Numbered from the stretch's first letter, positions 7,600 to 17,942 are shown. The stretch: 64,000 nucleotides of DNA from an uncultured Sphaerochaeta sp. (GCF_963676285.1 NZ_OY781063.1:1302001-1366000); one strand, 5' to 3'. Notes: generated from the letters alone by a model not told the origin. Translations and numbers: made by a program.

Positions 7600-8826
7600 C
7601 TATAGAAGTGAAATGAATATAAAGTAATTGAACATAAAAAAAATATTATACAACGGATTCCCTGTCATCCCATAAATTAGAAATAAAACTTGTACCATCA
7701 ATGAGTAAAAAGGAAGAATTCGCTTTGTGATCCTAATTCTTTTAATTGTTAGCAGTATATTATTTAAAAAGAAAATAATATATAGAAAAAGCCCAAGCAA
7801 TCCTTGTTCATATAGTAACTGCAAGTATATATTGTGACTACTAGTCCCAATCGTATTTGAGAGATTCCCTAATCCATTTCCGAAGATAATATTTTGAGAA
7901 GAAGTAGCATCCAAGATTTTTCTATATAATTCAAATCTCCCTGTAGATATATCTGATCTTGATGTTTTATAAATTATAACTTGTAGTAAAGAGGTCTTTA
8001 TGTAGAGAATATATATAACTATAATCAACAATAAAAATGTTATAAATATTATAAAAACTATTTTTAATTTTTCTTTATTCCTTCCTATATAATATTTAAG
8101 ATATATCATAAAAACAAAAGATATGCTTACAATTGTTGCCACGATAATGCCTCGTTTTGCAGACGCTAATAAGGCAATAAAAGCTATAATAATTAAAAAG
8201 GATGATATATATTTTGGATAAATAATTACATTATTATATTTTTTTTCTCTGATCATCAAACTAATCAGCGTAATGGCCAATAAAAAAGAAGATAAAAAGG
8301 CTGAATAGTTATCAACTACAACTATTCCTGAAAATATTTTCCAATTATCAAAGATTCTGATCATTTCTTTATAATCATCAGAAACAAACTTAAATAAAAA
8401 TCCATTAAATTGAACAGGAAATATGATTTGTATCAGCACACTTATTGAAGAAAAGATAGCAAATAGCCAATACATTTTAACAATACTATTTTTATTTGAA
8501 GCTGATAAATTTGATACTAATAGGGAAACTACAAACATAAATATCAAACGTATTAATTGACTTAATGCAAAACTGGGATTATGGGAGTTAATAACTCCAA
8601 TCATAGTATAAAATATAATAATTATAAGCAGCTTCTCTTTTACTCCAATAACTATTTTATTAGTTATTGTTAAAAGTGAAAAAAGAAAAACAATATATAA
8701 TCCATATTGTAAACTATTTGTCAAAAATGCAAATAAATTCTGAATAAATAACAATGATAATAGGATTATAAAAAAGATGTTATTGCTTACAAATTTATAT
8801 CTTCGTATGTTATTTAATTTTTGCAT
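7600..8826 (-). CDS. wzy: O-antigen polymerase / ligase-like membrane protein (Wzy)
   Basis: The 408-residue protein is almost entirely hydrophobic, with about 11-12 membrane spans. It carries the large polar loop and the TSSHNIYLQLLYEQGLLGL motif of the Wzy/WaaL superfamily near residue 320. In a cluster with a Wzx flippase it is most likely the Wzy polymerase that joins repeat units in the periplasm; a ligase role is the alternative. Its coding sequence is extremely AT-rich, like its neighbours. Confidence 0.8.
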   Translation of the reverse strand: MQKLNNIRRYKFVSNNIFFIILLSLLFIQNLFAFLTNSLQYGLYIVFLFSLLTITNKIVIGVKEKLLIIIIFYTMIGVINSHNPSFALSQLIRLIFMFVVSLLVSNLSASNKNSIVKMYWLFAIFSSISVLIQIIFPVQFNGFLFKFVSDDYKEMIRIFDNWKIFSGIVVVDNYSAFLSSFLLAITLISLMIREKKYNNVIIYPKYISSFLIIIAFIALLASAKRGIIVATIVSISFVFMIYLKYYIGRNKEKLKIVFIIFITFLLLIIVIYILYIKTSLLQVIIYKTSRSDISTGRFELYRKILDATSSQNIIFGNGLGNLSNTIGTSSHNIYLQLLYEQGLLGLFLYIIFFLNNILLTIKRIRITKRILPFYSLMVQVLFLIYGMTGNPLYNIFFMFNYFIFISLL

Positions 8827-8930
8827 TTCTCAAACTTTTTGAATTGATTAATTCACATTTATTCTAGCTATATTCTACCATATCCAAACTTTTACGATGA
8901 AATTGAATTAACGCTAAGTTTGCAAATATT

Positions 8931-10337
8931 TTATATAGATCCAAATTTTCTTCTTTTTATAAGTAGTATATATTGTCTAAATATCTTTCTATTAAGATAG
9001 AAAAATCCAGTTAATAAAAGACCATTTATCAAATACTTTGTATTACTCTCCCAATACGTTAGTATACATGTAAAATATATTAATAAATCATTTCTAAAAC
9101 AATTTCTAAATTTTAAATAATTAGAATCTATTTTTTTTAATTGTAATGAACGGATAATCCATAAAATATAAAAAGACAGCATAGTTGAAATTGCAGCACC
9201 AACAATCCCAAATTTTTTTAAGATTAAAATATTTAATATGATATTTATAATAGCACTCAGTATGGTAGGAAGACTAAACTTCATAACTAGTTTTTCTTTC
9301 CTAAACACAGAGGATTGAAAGCCAGCCAAACTTTTATATCGAATACTAACCAATAGGATCGGTATACAGAACCAAGCCTCTGCATATGATTCAGGGAATA
9401 CTGACTTAATTAATATTTCTATTGGAATTATTAACAAAATGGTGAGGAATGTAATAATGATATCAAAACTTCTATATGCCTTTTCGAAAATACCAACTTT
9501 CCTAATATCCAATACACTCAGGAAAGACAACAACCATGCTTCTACTATTAGACCGGAGAAAGACATCACAATATTAGGAATTTTATTCGCAAAAGAATAA
9601 AGCCCGCGCTGTTCAATACCTAAAAACAAAAAAATCATATATCTATCTGAAAAAGAAATAACCCACCAAGAAATTGCAGAAAAAATAATAGGTATTGAAT
9701 AGATCAACATTAAGCGTAAGAGAGGTACATCAATTACGAAATCTTTAACGCTTAGTGGTTTCTTGAAGATATTAATATATCTAAATATAATTATGATCAT
9801 AAGAGTATGTCCAATAATCAGACTTAGAAAGTAGCCATTTACTCCCATACGTAATATAATTATTGTAATACAACACCCTATAAACAATAATATTGAATCA
9901 ATTACTGATTGAATAGAATATATTTTAGTTTTCCCGATTGCTTTCAAGTATTGTGCTAAACAAGAATGTATATTTGATAGGAAGTATAAAATTATAAAAA
10001 ATACCCAATAGCTTCCGACAATCGGATCAATATGCAAAATTGGTTCTTTTAAAAAAAACAATATGACAGTTCCGATTGTTATAACAGTAAATGAATTATT
10101 TAACAGTTTTCTTGCCACAACATTCTGCGCATCTACTGTGAAGCGTAATAGGCTTTCATTGATCATTAAAGTAAAGAGAGGACTAATAAATGAAATAAAA
10201 ATTATAACAGCATCAATACTACCATATTCCGAAACTGTTAAATAATATGTAATAAAAGGTAATAAAAGAATCTGTATGCCATATCTAGTAACAGAACTTA
10301 ATATAAAATAAAAGGTATCTTTAATGAATTTTTTCAT
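8931..10337 (-). CDS. wzx: Wzx-type O-antigen flippase
   Basis: From the ATG at 10337 the product is 468 residues with about 12-14 predicted membrane spans and the MATE/MOP-like N-terminus KKFIKDTFYFILSSVTRYGI typical of polysaccharide flippases. It moves lipid-linked repeat units across the inner membrane. The longer frame to 10400 would run into the preceding glycosyltransferase; 10337 leaves 13 bp after that gene's stop and gives a normal N-terminus. Confidence 0.85.
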   Translation of the reverse strand: MKKFIKDTFYFILSSVTRYGIQILLLPFITYYLTVSEYGSIDAVIIFISFISPLFTLMINESLLRFTVDAQNVVARKLLNNSFTVITIGTVILFFLKEPILHIDPIVGSYWVFFIILYFLSNIHSCLAQYLKAIGKTKIYSIQSVIDSILLFIGCCITIIILRMGVNGYFLSLIIGHTLMIIIIFRYINIFKKPLSVKDFVIDVPLLRLMLIYSIPIIFSAISWWVISFSDRYMIFLFLGIEQRGLYSFANKIPNIVMSFSGLIVEAWLLSFLSVLDIRKVGIFEKAYRSFDIIITFLTILLIIPIEILIKSVFPESYAEAWFCIPILLVSIRYKSLAGFQSSVFRKEKLVMKFSLPTILSAIINIILNILILKKFGIVGAAISTMLSFYILWIIRSLQLKKIDSNYLKFRNCFRNDLLIYFTCILTYWESNTKYLINGLLLTGFFYLNRKIFRQYILLIKRRKFGSI

Positions 10338-10350
10338 TACTATAAAACAC

Positions 10351-11418
10351 CTAATTATATAAATAGACTGAACATATTGCATTTTTATAATGTTGCTCAA
10401 TCCTCTCGGGTAAATGGTTATTAATAAAATCTTTATAAGACTGATTAAACTGCTCTATATTAATTGAATTATTATCGAGAATACTAATTACGTCTTCAAT
10501 ATTGGAAATATAATAACATAATCCTGGATAATAAGTATTAAAATAATTAAATTTTATTCGATTATTTGTAAGTACAATTTTCCCATATGATATAGCATCA
10601 TATATGGAGCCACTTATTCTAAATTGAAAAGTCTCCGGTAATAAGACTAAAATATAAGCCGCAATATCAAGATATTCTAAATATTTAGCTTCCTCCAAAA
10701 AACCATTAATAATCTTTAAATTATTTGATTCAAATCTATATCGTTTAGACCGTAGGATTATTTTTATATCACTTTGATTCAAAAAAAATTCATTTTCCAT
10801 AAAATTTTCTACAACACTCTCATCAACACTCCTGCATAAACCTACAATTGTATTTAGTTGTATATTCTTGCCCTTTGGCCTTAAGTGGATAGGATGGGGA
10901 ACATAATATAATTTTTTTCCATCCACTTTAATCTTTTTAGAAAGGTATTCACAAAAATCTTCTTGAAATAAAAAATGATAAACATGATTTTTATATATAT
11001 TAAAAATTATTCTTTTAATAATCGAGACCAGCTCATCCGTATTGTTATGATGAAATAATATCTTCCTACAAGTTCTTGGCAAGAATAATTCTCCCAACAA
11101 AAATGCAATTGTATCAAAGGCAAGAACAACTATCAAATCTTCCTTCATATAGTATTTACTTGAAATTATCATATGTTTGATACTATTAATTCTTGAATTA
11201 TATCTATTGACTTTTTTATACCGCATTTTATATTCAATTAATTCAACTCCTAAATCGGTAAAATTCTTTTTTTGTTTAACTGAATAGAAATTTTCAAGTG
11301 CTACCATTCTAATCTTAAAATTCTGGCTCAGAATTGAAACAATATCAAAATTCACACTCTGGTGTCCTTGGGCATAGATATAATCAACAATAAATAGTTT
11401 ATGTTCTTTATTTTTCAT
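10351..11418 (-). CDS. Probable glycosyltransferase, GT-B fold, divergent
   Basis: The 355-residue protein has no membrane spans. It shows a GT-B-like arrangement: an N-terminal half with FHHNNTDELV near residue 125 and a C-terminal half with LPETFQFRISGSIYDAISYGKIVLT, resembling the donor-binding region of GT4 enzymes. I infer transfer of one sugar of the O-unit; donor and acceptor are unknown. A GGAGGAATA ribosome site precedes the start. Confidence 0.65.
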   Translation of the reverse strand: MKNKEHKLFIVDYIYAQGHQSVNFDIVSILSQNFKIRMVALENFYSVKQKKNFTDLGVELIEYKMRYKKVNRYNSRINSIKHMIISSKYYMKEDLIVVLAFDTIAFLLGELFLPRTCRKILFHHNNTDELVSIIKRIIFNIYKNHVYHFLFQEDFCEYLSKKIKVDGKKLYYVPHPIHLRPKGKNIQLNTIVGLCRSVDESVVENFMENEFFLNQSDIKIILRSKRYRFESNNLKIINGFLEEAKYLEYLDIAAYILVLLPETFQFRISGSIYDAISYGKIVLTNNRIKFNYFNTYYPGLCYYISNIEDVISILDNNSINIEQFNQSYKDFINNHLPERIEQHYKNAICSVYLYN

Positions 11419-11721
11419 TATTCCTCCAGCAACCCTTTCTATAGTTTAGTAGCTGTTTTTCCTGAACTATCAATCTAGATTTTGTAGGTGGAGTACAATT
11501 TTTAATCTCAATGCTTTGCAGATCAAGGGTTAGAACGAAAATATCTGTTAAGGAAAAACCATTCATACTGCAACACCTCTGAGTTGTTTGATGCCGGAAT
11601 GCTATCATAACGTCCCAAAATTTTCCCAATTTCAGCTTACTTCATTACCTTAACCTACACTCACTTAAAATAGCAAAAGCTTATATTATGTATATATCAT
11701 TCTCATATGCAACTCTCGAAA
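11419..11721. other. AT-rich gap inside the polysaccharide operon
   Basis: About 300 bp separate wecB from the next glycosyltransferase. A 73-codon leftward frame (11408-11629) is open but has no ribosome site and no recognisable domain. It may be debris from an earlier gene replacement in this mosaic cluster. Confidence 0.4.
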
Positions 11722-12870
11722 CTAATCTACTAAATAGGATATATGTTTCATTTTATCTAAGACATTAGCTATCCTCTGGCAGGCATGCCCATCACCATAA
11801 GGATTACTTGCCTGACTCATCACCTTGAATTCATGTTCGTCGTCCAACAGTATCTTGAAGTTTTTATAAATAACTTCTTCTGTAGTTCCAACGAGTTTCA
11901 ATGTCCCTGCTTCTATCCCTTCTGGTCGCTCAGTTGTATCCCTCATGACCAATACAGGCTTCCCAAGTGAAGGAGCTTCCTCTTGAATTCCTCCACTATC
12001 GGTGAGAATCATATAAGATCTTGCCAAAAAGTTATGGAAATCCAATACATCCAGAGGTTCGATGATCCTAATCCTATCACAATCACCTAACTCTTCATTT
12101 GCAGCCTGTCGTACTACAGGATTGAAATGGATGGGATAGATTGCTTTGACATCGTCGTGCTCGTCAATTATCCTACGGATTGCCCTGAACATATTGTGCA
12201 TCGGTTGACCAAGATTCTCTCTACGATGAGCCGTAATTAAAATCAAACGGCTTCCCTCGGCCCAATCTAATTGAGGGTGTGAATAGTCCTTCCTAACGGT
12301 AGTTTTCAATGCATCGATTGCAGTATTACCTGTTACATAGATAGAATCTGGATTTTTACCTTCTTTGAGAAGATTCTGTTTGGAAAGTTCAGTGGGAGAA
12401 AAATTATACTTAGAAATAATACTTACTGCTTGTCTATTGAACTCTTCTGGATAGGGAGAGAAGATGTTGTAGGTTCTTAAGCCCGCTTCCACATGGCCAA
12501 CAGGAATCTGAAGATAGAAACATGCCAGAGCAGTTACGAAAGTAGTTGAGGTATCTCCATGCACAAGAACAACATCAGGAAAGACTTTATCTAATACTTC
12601 TTTGATTTTATTGAGTATGTTCGTCGTGATGTCAAAAAGCGTCTGCTTGGGAAGCATAATTGACAGATCATAATCCGGAACCACCGAAAAAGCATCCAAC
12701 ACCTGGTCTAACATCTCTCTATGTTGTCCTGTCACACAAACGACAGTCTTGATTCCTTCTCGCTTTTTTAACTCATTAACCAAAGGACACATTTTGATTG
12801 CCTCAGGACGTGTTCCAAATACAAGCATTACTGTTTTTTGACAGTCTCTATCTCTTTTTTCTGTTTTCAT
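11722..12870 (-). CDS. wecB: UDP-N-acetylglucosamine 2-epimerase (non-hydrolysing)
   Basis: The 382-residue protein has the full signature of WecB/MnaA epimerases: VMLVFGTRPEAIKM, VHGDTSTT, HVEAGLRTYN, ITAHRRENLG and DSGGIQEEAPSLGKPVLVMR. These enzymes interconvert UDP-GlcNAc and UDP-ManNAc. The motifs are of the WecB rather than the WbpI kind, so I do not assume it acts on the diacetylated uronic acid made by the wbp genes. The start at 12870 comes 7 bp after the upstream stop; an ATG at 12909 would overlap that gene. Confidence 0.9.
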   Translation of the reverse strand: MKTEKRDRDCQKTVMLVFGTRPEAIKMCPLVNELKKREGIKTVVCVTGQHREMLDQVLDAFSVVPDYDLSIMLPKQTLFDITTNILNKIKEVLDKVFPDVVLVHGDTSTTFVTALACFYLQIPVGHVEAGLRTYNIFSPYPEEFNRQAVSIISKYNFSPTELSKQNLLKEGKNPDSIYVTGNTAIDALKTTVRKDYSHPQLDWAEGSRLILITAHRRENLGQPMHNMFRAIRRIIDEHDDVKAIYPIHFNPVVRQAANEELGDCDRIRIIEPLDVLDFHNFLARSYMILTDSGGIQEEAPSLGKPVLVMRDTTERPEGIEAGTLKLVGTTEEVIYKNFKILLDDEHEFKVMSQASNPYGDGHACQRIANVLDKMKHISYLVD

Positions 12871-12877
12871 ACAACCC

Positions 12878-13975
12878 TCAATTGCAAGGCATTCTACTGC
12901 TAATTTCATTTGCTAATTTTTTTCTATTTTGTTTAATATCAATCCGTGAACTTGCCTTCTGCACATTTTCTCTATACCAGTCGATTTTTTCAACAATCTG
13001 AATCAGACTTTCAGAAAAACTCTCTCCAGCTATACCTACTTGGAATTTCCTACAAAAGCTCATCAAAGGGGCATTACTACTACACACAATTGGTAACCCC
13101 TCAAAAAGGAATTCGTAGACTTTCCCTGAAGCACAATACCGATTATTCAAATCTCGGTTATGATAAAAAACGACGCCAATATCACAATTTTTGATAAAAT
13201 ACTTCAATTCATCTGAATTGAGTCTACCAATATCAAAGACGTTACTTAGATTCATATCAGAAATTAGAGCATCATACCTTTTCTTTTCGTCTGCTTTTCC
13301 ACCTCCTAAAATGTATAGGGAAAAATTCCCGCCTAAAAGCCCTACCTCTTCAATTAGTTTTTTACCACCTCTGCTTAAAGAATACCCAGCTGTTGATACA
13401 ACTTTAATAGAATTATCCGAAAAAAAATGATCAAACTTCTCTTTAATAGAATCCATATCTAGCGATGATGAATAATATAGTTCCCTAATATTTTCATACA
13501 CCAAAGGCTCTTCAGGTAGACTATAGAGCTTTTTCATTATTCTAGCTCTTTCACGGTTTGCACACACTACCAGATCATATTTTTTATATAGAAGTCTCTC
13601 AATAATGCATCCAATCTTCCCTACCAGATGCTTAACATCTTTGATTATATAAAGTTCCCTACTGTCACAGATAGTCATAATTTTGAAAGTTAACAATCGT
13701 TTAATAATCTGACCGGGAATAAGTGCTTTCCTATTGTCAGCAATAATCAAAGACAATCCTGGAATCTTTTTTGCAGCTTGATAGCTAAATCTAAGAAACT
13801 CAAAATACCCATTTGATTTACTATAATTAATAAGGTGGTTCTCAAATATTTTTTTTCTATCCTTAGAAACAAGATACGTTTCACCTAAAAATTGTGAAAT
13901 TTCTACCAATTCCCTTAATCTACCATCGTATTCATATGAACTATATGAAATGATTAATACTTTAACTTTATTCAT
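12878..13975 (-). CDS. Glycosyltransferase, GT4-like
   Basis: The 365-residue protein has a Rossmann-like N-domain (KVLIISYSSYEYDGRL), a middle YDLVVCANRERARIMKKLY, and a C-terminal GKVYEFLFEGLPIVCSSNAP, which matches the nucleotide-sugar binding E-x7-E region of GT4 enzymes. It probably adds a residue to the lipid-linked O-unit on the cytoplasmic face. It ends 7 bp before wecB. Donor specificity cannot be judged. Confidence 0.75.
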   Translation of the reverse strand: MNKVKVLIISYSSYEYDGRLRELVEISQFLGETYLVSKDRKKIFENHLINYSKSNGYFEFLRFSYQAAKKIPGLSLIIADNRKALIPGQIIKRLLTFKIMTICDSRELYIIKDVKHLVGKIGCIIERLLYKKYDLVVCANRERARIMKKLYSLPEEPLVYENIRELYYSSSLDMDSIKEKFDHFFSDNSIKVVSTAGYSLSRGGKKLIEEVGLLGGNFSLYILGGGKADEKKRYDALISDMNLSNVFDIGRLNSDELKYFIKNCDIGVVFYHNRDLNNRYCASGKVYEFLFEGLPIVCSSNAPLMSFCRKFQVGIAGESFSESLIQIVEKIDWYRENVQKASSRIDIKQNRKKLANEISSRMPCN

Positions 13976-13981
13976 AATGAA

Positions 13982-15091
13982 TCATATTATCCCTGATATT
14001 CTTGCACTAACATTTTTCTTTAAGTACCCATCCAACGGCAACGAGACCACCGTATTGCACAACCTCTCCGTGACCGGGCATGGAACATATTGCTTCAATC
14101 CCTTGAAAGCTATCTGCTCGTGCATAGGCTTTGGATAATACACCATGGTGGGAATCCCCTGTTCTTTCAGTCTTCTCTGGATCTCTTTACGCTGGTTTTC
14201 ATCACGTAGCTGTATGGTGTACTGCGCCCAGCTGGAATAATGCTCTTCAGGGACAACCGGGATCTTTACCATATCCCTCAGTTTTTCAGAATACCAGGAA
14301 GCAACCGTGTTCACTGCTTCCAGCTCATACTCCTGGAACGCCTTGAATTTCACCAAGAGTATTGCGGCCTGGATGGTATCAAGGCGTGAATTCCATCCGA
14401 TACGGACATTGTCATATTTATAGTATCCCTTCCCATGCACTGCAATCGATCTCAGGTACTCGGCTTCCTGGTCACTGTTGGTGAAGATTGCTCCACCATC
14501 ACCGTAGCAACCAAGGGGCTTTGCAGGGAAGAAGGAAGTGGTTGCAGCATCACCAAGAGAACAGGCTTTCCTTCCCTTGTACAATCCCCCAAATCCTTGG
14601 GCCCCATCCTCCAGCACCTTCATGCCATGGCTGTGGGCAATCTCGTTGATCCTGTCATAATCTGCGGGAAGGCCGAACAGATCCACAGGGATGACCACCT
14701 TCGCCTTGAGTTTCCCTTCAGCCTCCACCGCAAGGGTGGCTTGCTCCAGGCTCTCTGGATCCATGTTGTAGGTATCCGGGTCCACATCCACAAACACAGG
14801 GGTTGCACCCTCGAAGGAGACCACTTCCCCAGAGGCGAAGAAGGTAAAGTCCGGGACAAATACCGCATCACCTGGGCCGATCCCCCAAGCCATAAGCATC
14901 ATGGAGAGCGCATCAGTCCCATTCCCACAGGTGATGCAATGTTTCACCCCAACATATGCAGCAAGCTGTTCTTCCAGTTCCCTGACTTGCCTGCCATTGA
15001 TGAAATTGCACTCTGACATCACCTCGATGACAGCCTTGTCAATGTCTGCCTTCAGTACCTGGTATTGCTTCTTGAGATCACGAAATTCCAT
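13982..15091 (-). CDS. wbpE: DegT/DnrJ/EryC1 aminotransferase, WbpE-like
   Basis: The 369-residue PLP enzyme shows the family layout: CGNGTDALSMMLMAWGIGPGD, the acidic PLP-pyridine contact in LEDGAQGFG, and Lys191 in SFFPAKPLGCYGDGG as the Schiff-base lysine. Together with wbpA, wbpB and wbpD in the same operon it is best read as the transaminase converting UDP-3-keto-GlcNAcA to the 3-amino sugar. It is more GC-rich than the genes after it and is separated from the other wbp genes by the acyl-synthesis block. Confidence 0.85.
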   Translation of the reverse strand: MEFRDLKKQYQVLKADIDKAVIEVMSECNFINGRQVRELEEQLAAYVGVKHCITCGNGTDALSMMLMAWGIGPGDAVFVPDFTFFASGEVVSFEGATPVFVDVDPDTYNMDPESLEQATLAVEAEGKLKAKVVIPVDLFGLPADYDRINEIAHSHGMKVLEDGAQGFGGLYKGRKACSLGDAATTSFFPAKPLGCYGDGGAIFTNSDQEAEYLRSIAVHGKGYYKYDNVRIGWNSRLDTIQAAILLVKFKAFQEYELEAVNTVASWYSEKLRDMVKIPVVPEEHYSSWAQYTIQLRDENQRKEIQRRLKEQGIPTMVYYPKPMHEQIAFKGLKQYVPCPVTERLCNTVVSLPLDGYLKKNVSARISGII

Positions 15092-15119
15092 TATCTACCT
15101 TCTTAGTTTCTTCATAATA

Positions 15120-16628
15120 CTATAGAGGAATATTCCCATGCTTCTTCTTTAGAACCTGCTGTTCCTTTCCCTGCAACTGCATCAATGACTGGATGATTAC
15201 CCGTCTTGTTTGCTCAGGCTCAATGACTTCATCAATAATCCCACTTTTTGCTGCTATGATTGGATTCACAAATGTATCAGCATAATCCTTCTCAAGTTTC
15301 TCAATCAGCTCCTTTGGATTGGAAGCCTTCTGCAATTCAGTCTTGAACAGGATTTCCACAGCACCTTCTGCACCCATGACTGCAATCTCCCCGGTATCCC
15401 AAGAATAGACAAAGTCAGAACCGAGATGTTTGGAGCACATTGCGATATAGGCCCCTCCATATGCCTTGCGTAGGATGATGGTTACCTTGGGAACCGTCGA
15501 CTCTGCATATGCGAACAGAAGCTTCGCTCCATGTCTGATGATACCCTTTCGCTCCTGCTCTAGTCCAGGTAAGAAACCAGGTACATCAACAAATGTAAGA
15601 AGTGGAATATTGAATGCATCACAAAATCGGATGAACCGACTTGACTTGTCACTGGCATCACAATCCAAGACTCCAGCAAGCACCTTGGTCTGATTGGCAA
15701 TGATACCAACAGGTAATCCGGCAATAGTGCCCAATCCAATTACCAGATTCTTGGCAAACTCCTCGGAGATTTCCAGGAAAGATTTCCTATCAACTACTGC
15801 TTTCAGGATTTCCCTAACATCGTAGGAAATTTTCGGGTTCAGCGGGATTTTTGGAAATACCACTGATTCTATTTGTTGTTCAACACCAAGCTTGATTGGA
15901 GTTCGCTCTTCATTCCAGCATTGCGGAAGGTACGAAATAAGACTCCGTACCTTCCCAAAGCATTGCTCTTCGTTCGACTCCCTGAAATGACACACACCAC
16001 TGACAGTGGCATGCATTACTGAGCCACCCAAAGCTTCCTTATCAATGTCTTGGTATAAAACCTTCTTTACTACATTAGGGCCGGTCACGAACATATGGCT
16101 GAACGAATCAACCATGAATACAAAATCGGTTATCCCAGGGGAATAAACCGCACCTCCTGCACAAGGTCCGACAATTATTGAAATCTGGGGTATATACCCT
16201 GAAGCCATGGTGTTCAGCCTAAAGATATCGCCATACCCAGCAAGAGAGTGAATGCCTTCCTGGATCCGTGCCCCACCGCTGTCATTGATGCCGATGACAG
16301 GACATTTGCTGTCAATCGCCAATTGGAGGATTCGAGCAATCTTTTTGCCATGCATCTCTCCCAAAGTACCACCCATAACCGTAAAATCCTGGGAATATAC
16401 AGCTACAGGCCTTCCATGAATACGACCGAACCCGGTAATGACTCCGTCATAGGGGAGATGCTTCTGGTCCATCCCGAAGAGAGAGCAGGAATGTTGAACA
16501 CGTGAGCCTATCTCCTGGAAGGACCCTTCATCGAGCAACAGATCCAGCCGCTCAATGGCATGGAGCTTCCCCTTGGAGTGTTGCTTTTCAAGATCATAAA
16601 ACTTAGTGTTCATCACTTCATCCTGCAT
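15120..16628 (-). CDS. Acyl-CoA carboxylase carboxyltransferase (MmdA/PccB-like)
   Basis: The 502-residue protein spans both crotonase-like halves of a biotin-dependent carboxyltransferase. The N-half has VYSQDFTVMGGTLGEMHGKK, INDSGGARIQEG and GPCAGGAVYSPG; the C-half has VDVPGFLPGLEQERKGIIRHGAKLL and RKAYGGAYIAM. Family members make methylmalonyl- or malonyl-CoA, or decarboxylate them, using a biotinylated partner. No biotin carboxylase or carrier gene is nearby, so partners must be elsewhere or the activity is altered. In a polysaccharide operon beside KAS III and a 3-hydroxyacyl-CoA dehydrogenase it likely supplies extender units. An ATG at 16613 is an alternative start. Confidence 0.8.
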   Translation of the reverse strand: MQDEVMNTKFYDLEKQHSKGKLHAIERLDLLLDEGSFQEIGSRVQHSCSLFGMDQKHLPYDGVITGFGRIHGRPVAVYSQDFTVMGGTLGEMHGKKIARILQLAIDSKCPVIGINDSGGARIQEGIHSLAGYGDIFRLNTMASGYIPQISIIVGPCAGGAVYSPGITDFVFMVDSFSHMFVTGPNVVKKVLYQDIDKEALGGSVMHATVSGVCHFRESNEEQCFGKVRSLISYLPQCWNEERTPIKLGVEQQIESVVFPKIPLNPKISYDVREILKAVVDRKSFLEISEEFAKNLVIGLGTIAGLPVGIIANQTKVLAGVLDCDASDKSSRFIRFCDAFNIPLLTFVDVPGFLPGLEQERKGIIRHGAKLLFAYAESTVPKVTIILRKAYGGAYIAMCSKHLGSDFVYSWDTGEIAVMGAEGAVEILFKTELQKASNPKELIEKLEKDYADTFVNPIIAAKSGIIDEVIEPEQTRRVIIQSLMQLQGKEQQVLKKKHGNIPL

Positions 16629-17942
16629 TTACTTCCTCGCGTGGGAGAAAAACCGAAGGTCGGTATCGATAGTTGGTGTCTGGAATGTCTCGAGTTTTGC
16701 CGCATCAACACCCTTAAAAGCTCTCTTCATGAGTTCATTAGAAGCAAACATCTCTTGAATGCCTTTACCTCCTCCGAACAGAAAAACAAGTTTCCTCGGG
16801 GATATCCATGCATATCCGTCTTCCATGGCAGCATCTACATCTGAATCATTATAAGCAGCTTCCTTAACGATGTAACGGGATATGGTGATATACCGCAACA
16901 GCAGGTATTTGCATAGCAGGGATTCCTCATCATCACTTTTAGCTAATGAGTGGAAGGAGGAAAACAAATCCCCCTGCAACTGTAAGCCAATCATCCTAGT
17001 AACAAACGGAAACTCATAAGTCTGAATGAATGAGTACTCTTTTGTAACTAAATCATAGACTCTATTCTCTTTCGATCCATTGGGCATATTTATTTGAGCA
17101 TACAAGCCTCGACAGCTCTTTCTACCGAAACTGCCATTACTCTTCAGTTGAACGAAGAATTGAGGTTGTTGACTTTTTCTACAAAGGAACTTTGTATCCT
17201 TAGAGACATTATCATACATGGCGGTAAACACATCAAGGCCGATGTAATCAATAGTCTTTAGAGGAGGCAATGACCTACCTGTAAATCTTCCCATTAGGGC
17301 ATCGATATAACCAATCCCTCCCTGGTAGGCATATTGCTCTGCAAGTAGAGCAGCCTCATTCAGAAAAAGGGCTCCAATACGGTTGGCAAGAAAGCCATGG
17401 ACATCCCTCGTATTAATGGTTGATCTTCCCAGTTGTAGCTTGAAAAAACTTTCGAATGCAAAGCTGACCTTAGGATCATTAGAATCTGTCTGTATGAATT
17501 CCAATAAGGCAAGCTTTTCAGGTGGATTAAAAAAGTGCGTACCATAGAAACGCCTCTTGAAATCCTCTCCGAAAGATTCTGTCAACTGGCTGAGCAAGAA
17601 ACTCGAGGTACCAGTTGATACTAGCGTGTCCGGACGAAGGAAAGGGATGACCTGTCTGTACACCTCCCGTTTGATGGCTAAATCCTCTGCTACTGATTCA
17701 AACACCCAATCACAACAAGAAATACATTTATGCAAGTAGGAAAAATCAGTAGGAATCATAGTTCCTAGAATTCCGCTCGCCAAAAGAGACATCTGGATGC
17801 GATATTTCGCTTCCTGCGCCTTCTCAATCGTCCTGCACACAAGAAATACCTTGACATCAAGACTATCAACAAGAAGTCGAGCCACCTGTGAGCCCACGGT
17901 CCCGTTGGCTCCAATTATGGCAATAGTTTTTATTTCAGGCAT
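16629..17942 (-). CDS. 3-hydroxyacyl-CoA dehydrogenase family protein
   Basis: The 437-residue protein starts with an NAD-binding fold (IAIIGANGTVGSQVARLL). It then has VFESVAEDLAIKREVYRQ, TGTSSFLLSQL and the family motif HFFNPPEKLALLEFI, followed by DVHGFLANRIGALFLNEA and helical C-terminal domains. The usual reaction is interconversion of 3-ketoacyl-CoA and 3-hydroxyacyl-CoA. Here it would reduce the product of the neighbouring KAS III. Its stop abuts the carboxyltransferase start (TAAATG), so the two are coupled. The C-terminal 120 residues look divergent. Confidence 0.82.
   Translation of the reverse strand: MPEIKTIAIIGANGTVGSQVARLLVDSLDVKVFLVCRTIEKAQEAKYRIQMSLLASGILGTMIPTDFSYLHKCISCCDWVFESVAEDLAIKREVYRQVIPFLRPDTLVSTGTSSFLLSQLTESFGEDFKRRFYGTHFFNPPEKLALLEFIQTDSNDPKVSFAFESFFKLQLGRSTINTRDVHGFLANRIGALFLNEAALLAEQYAYQGGIGYIDALMGRFTGRSLPPLKTIDYIGLDVFTAMYDNVSKDTKFLCRKSQQPQFFVQLKSNGSFGRKSCRGLYAQINMPNGSKENRVYDLVTKEYSFIQTYEFPFVTRMIGLQLQGDLFSSFHSLAKSDDEESLLCKYLLLRYITISRYIVKEAAYNDSDVDAAMEDGYAWISPRKLVFLFGGGKGIQEMFASNELMKRAFKGVDAAKLETFQTPTIDTDLRFFSHARK

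Noticed and set aside
11408..11629. Leftward 73-codon frame before the glycosyltransferase
   Set aside because: No ribosome site, no recognisable domain, and overlap with the next gene's start.
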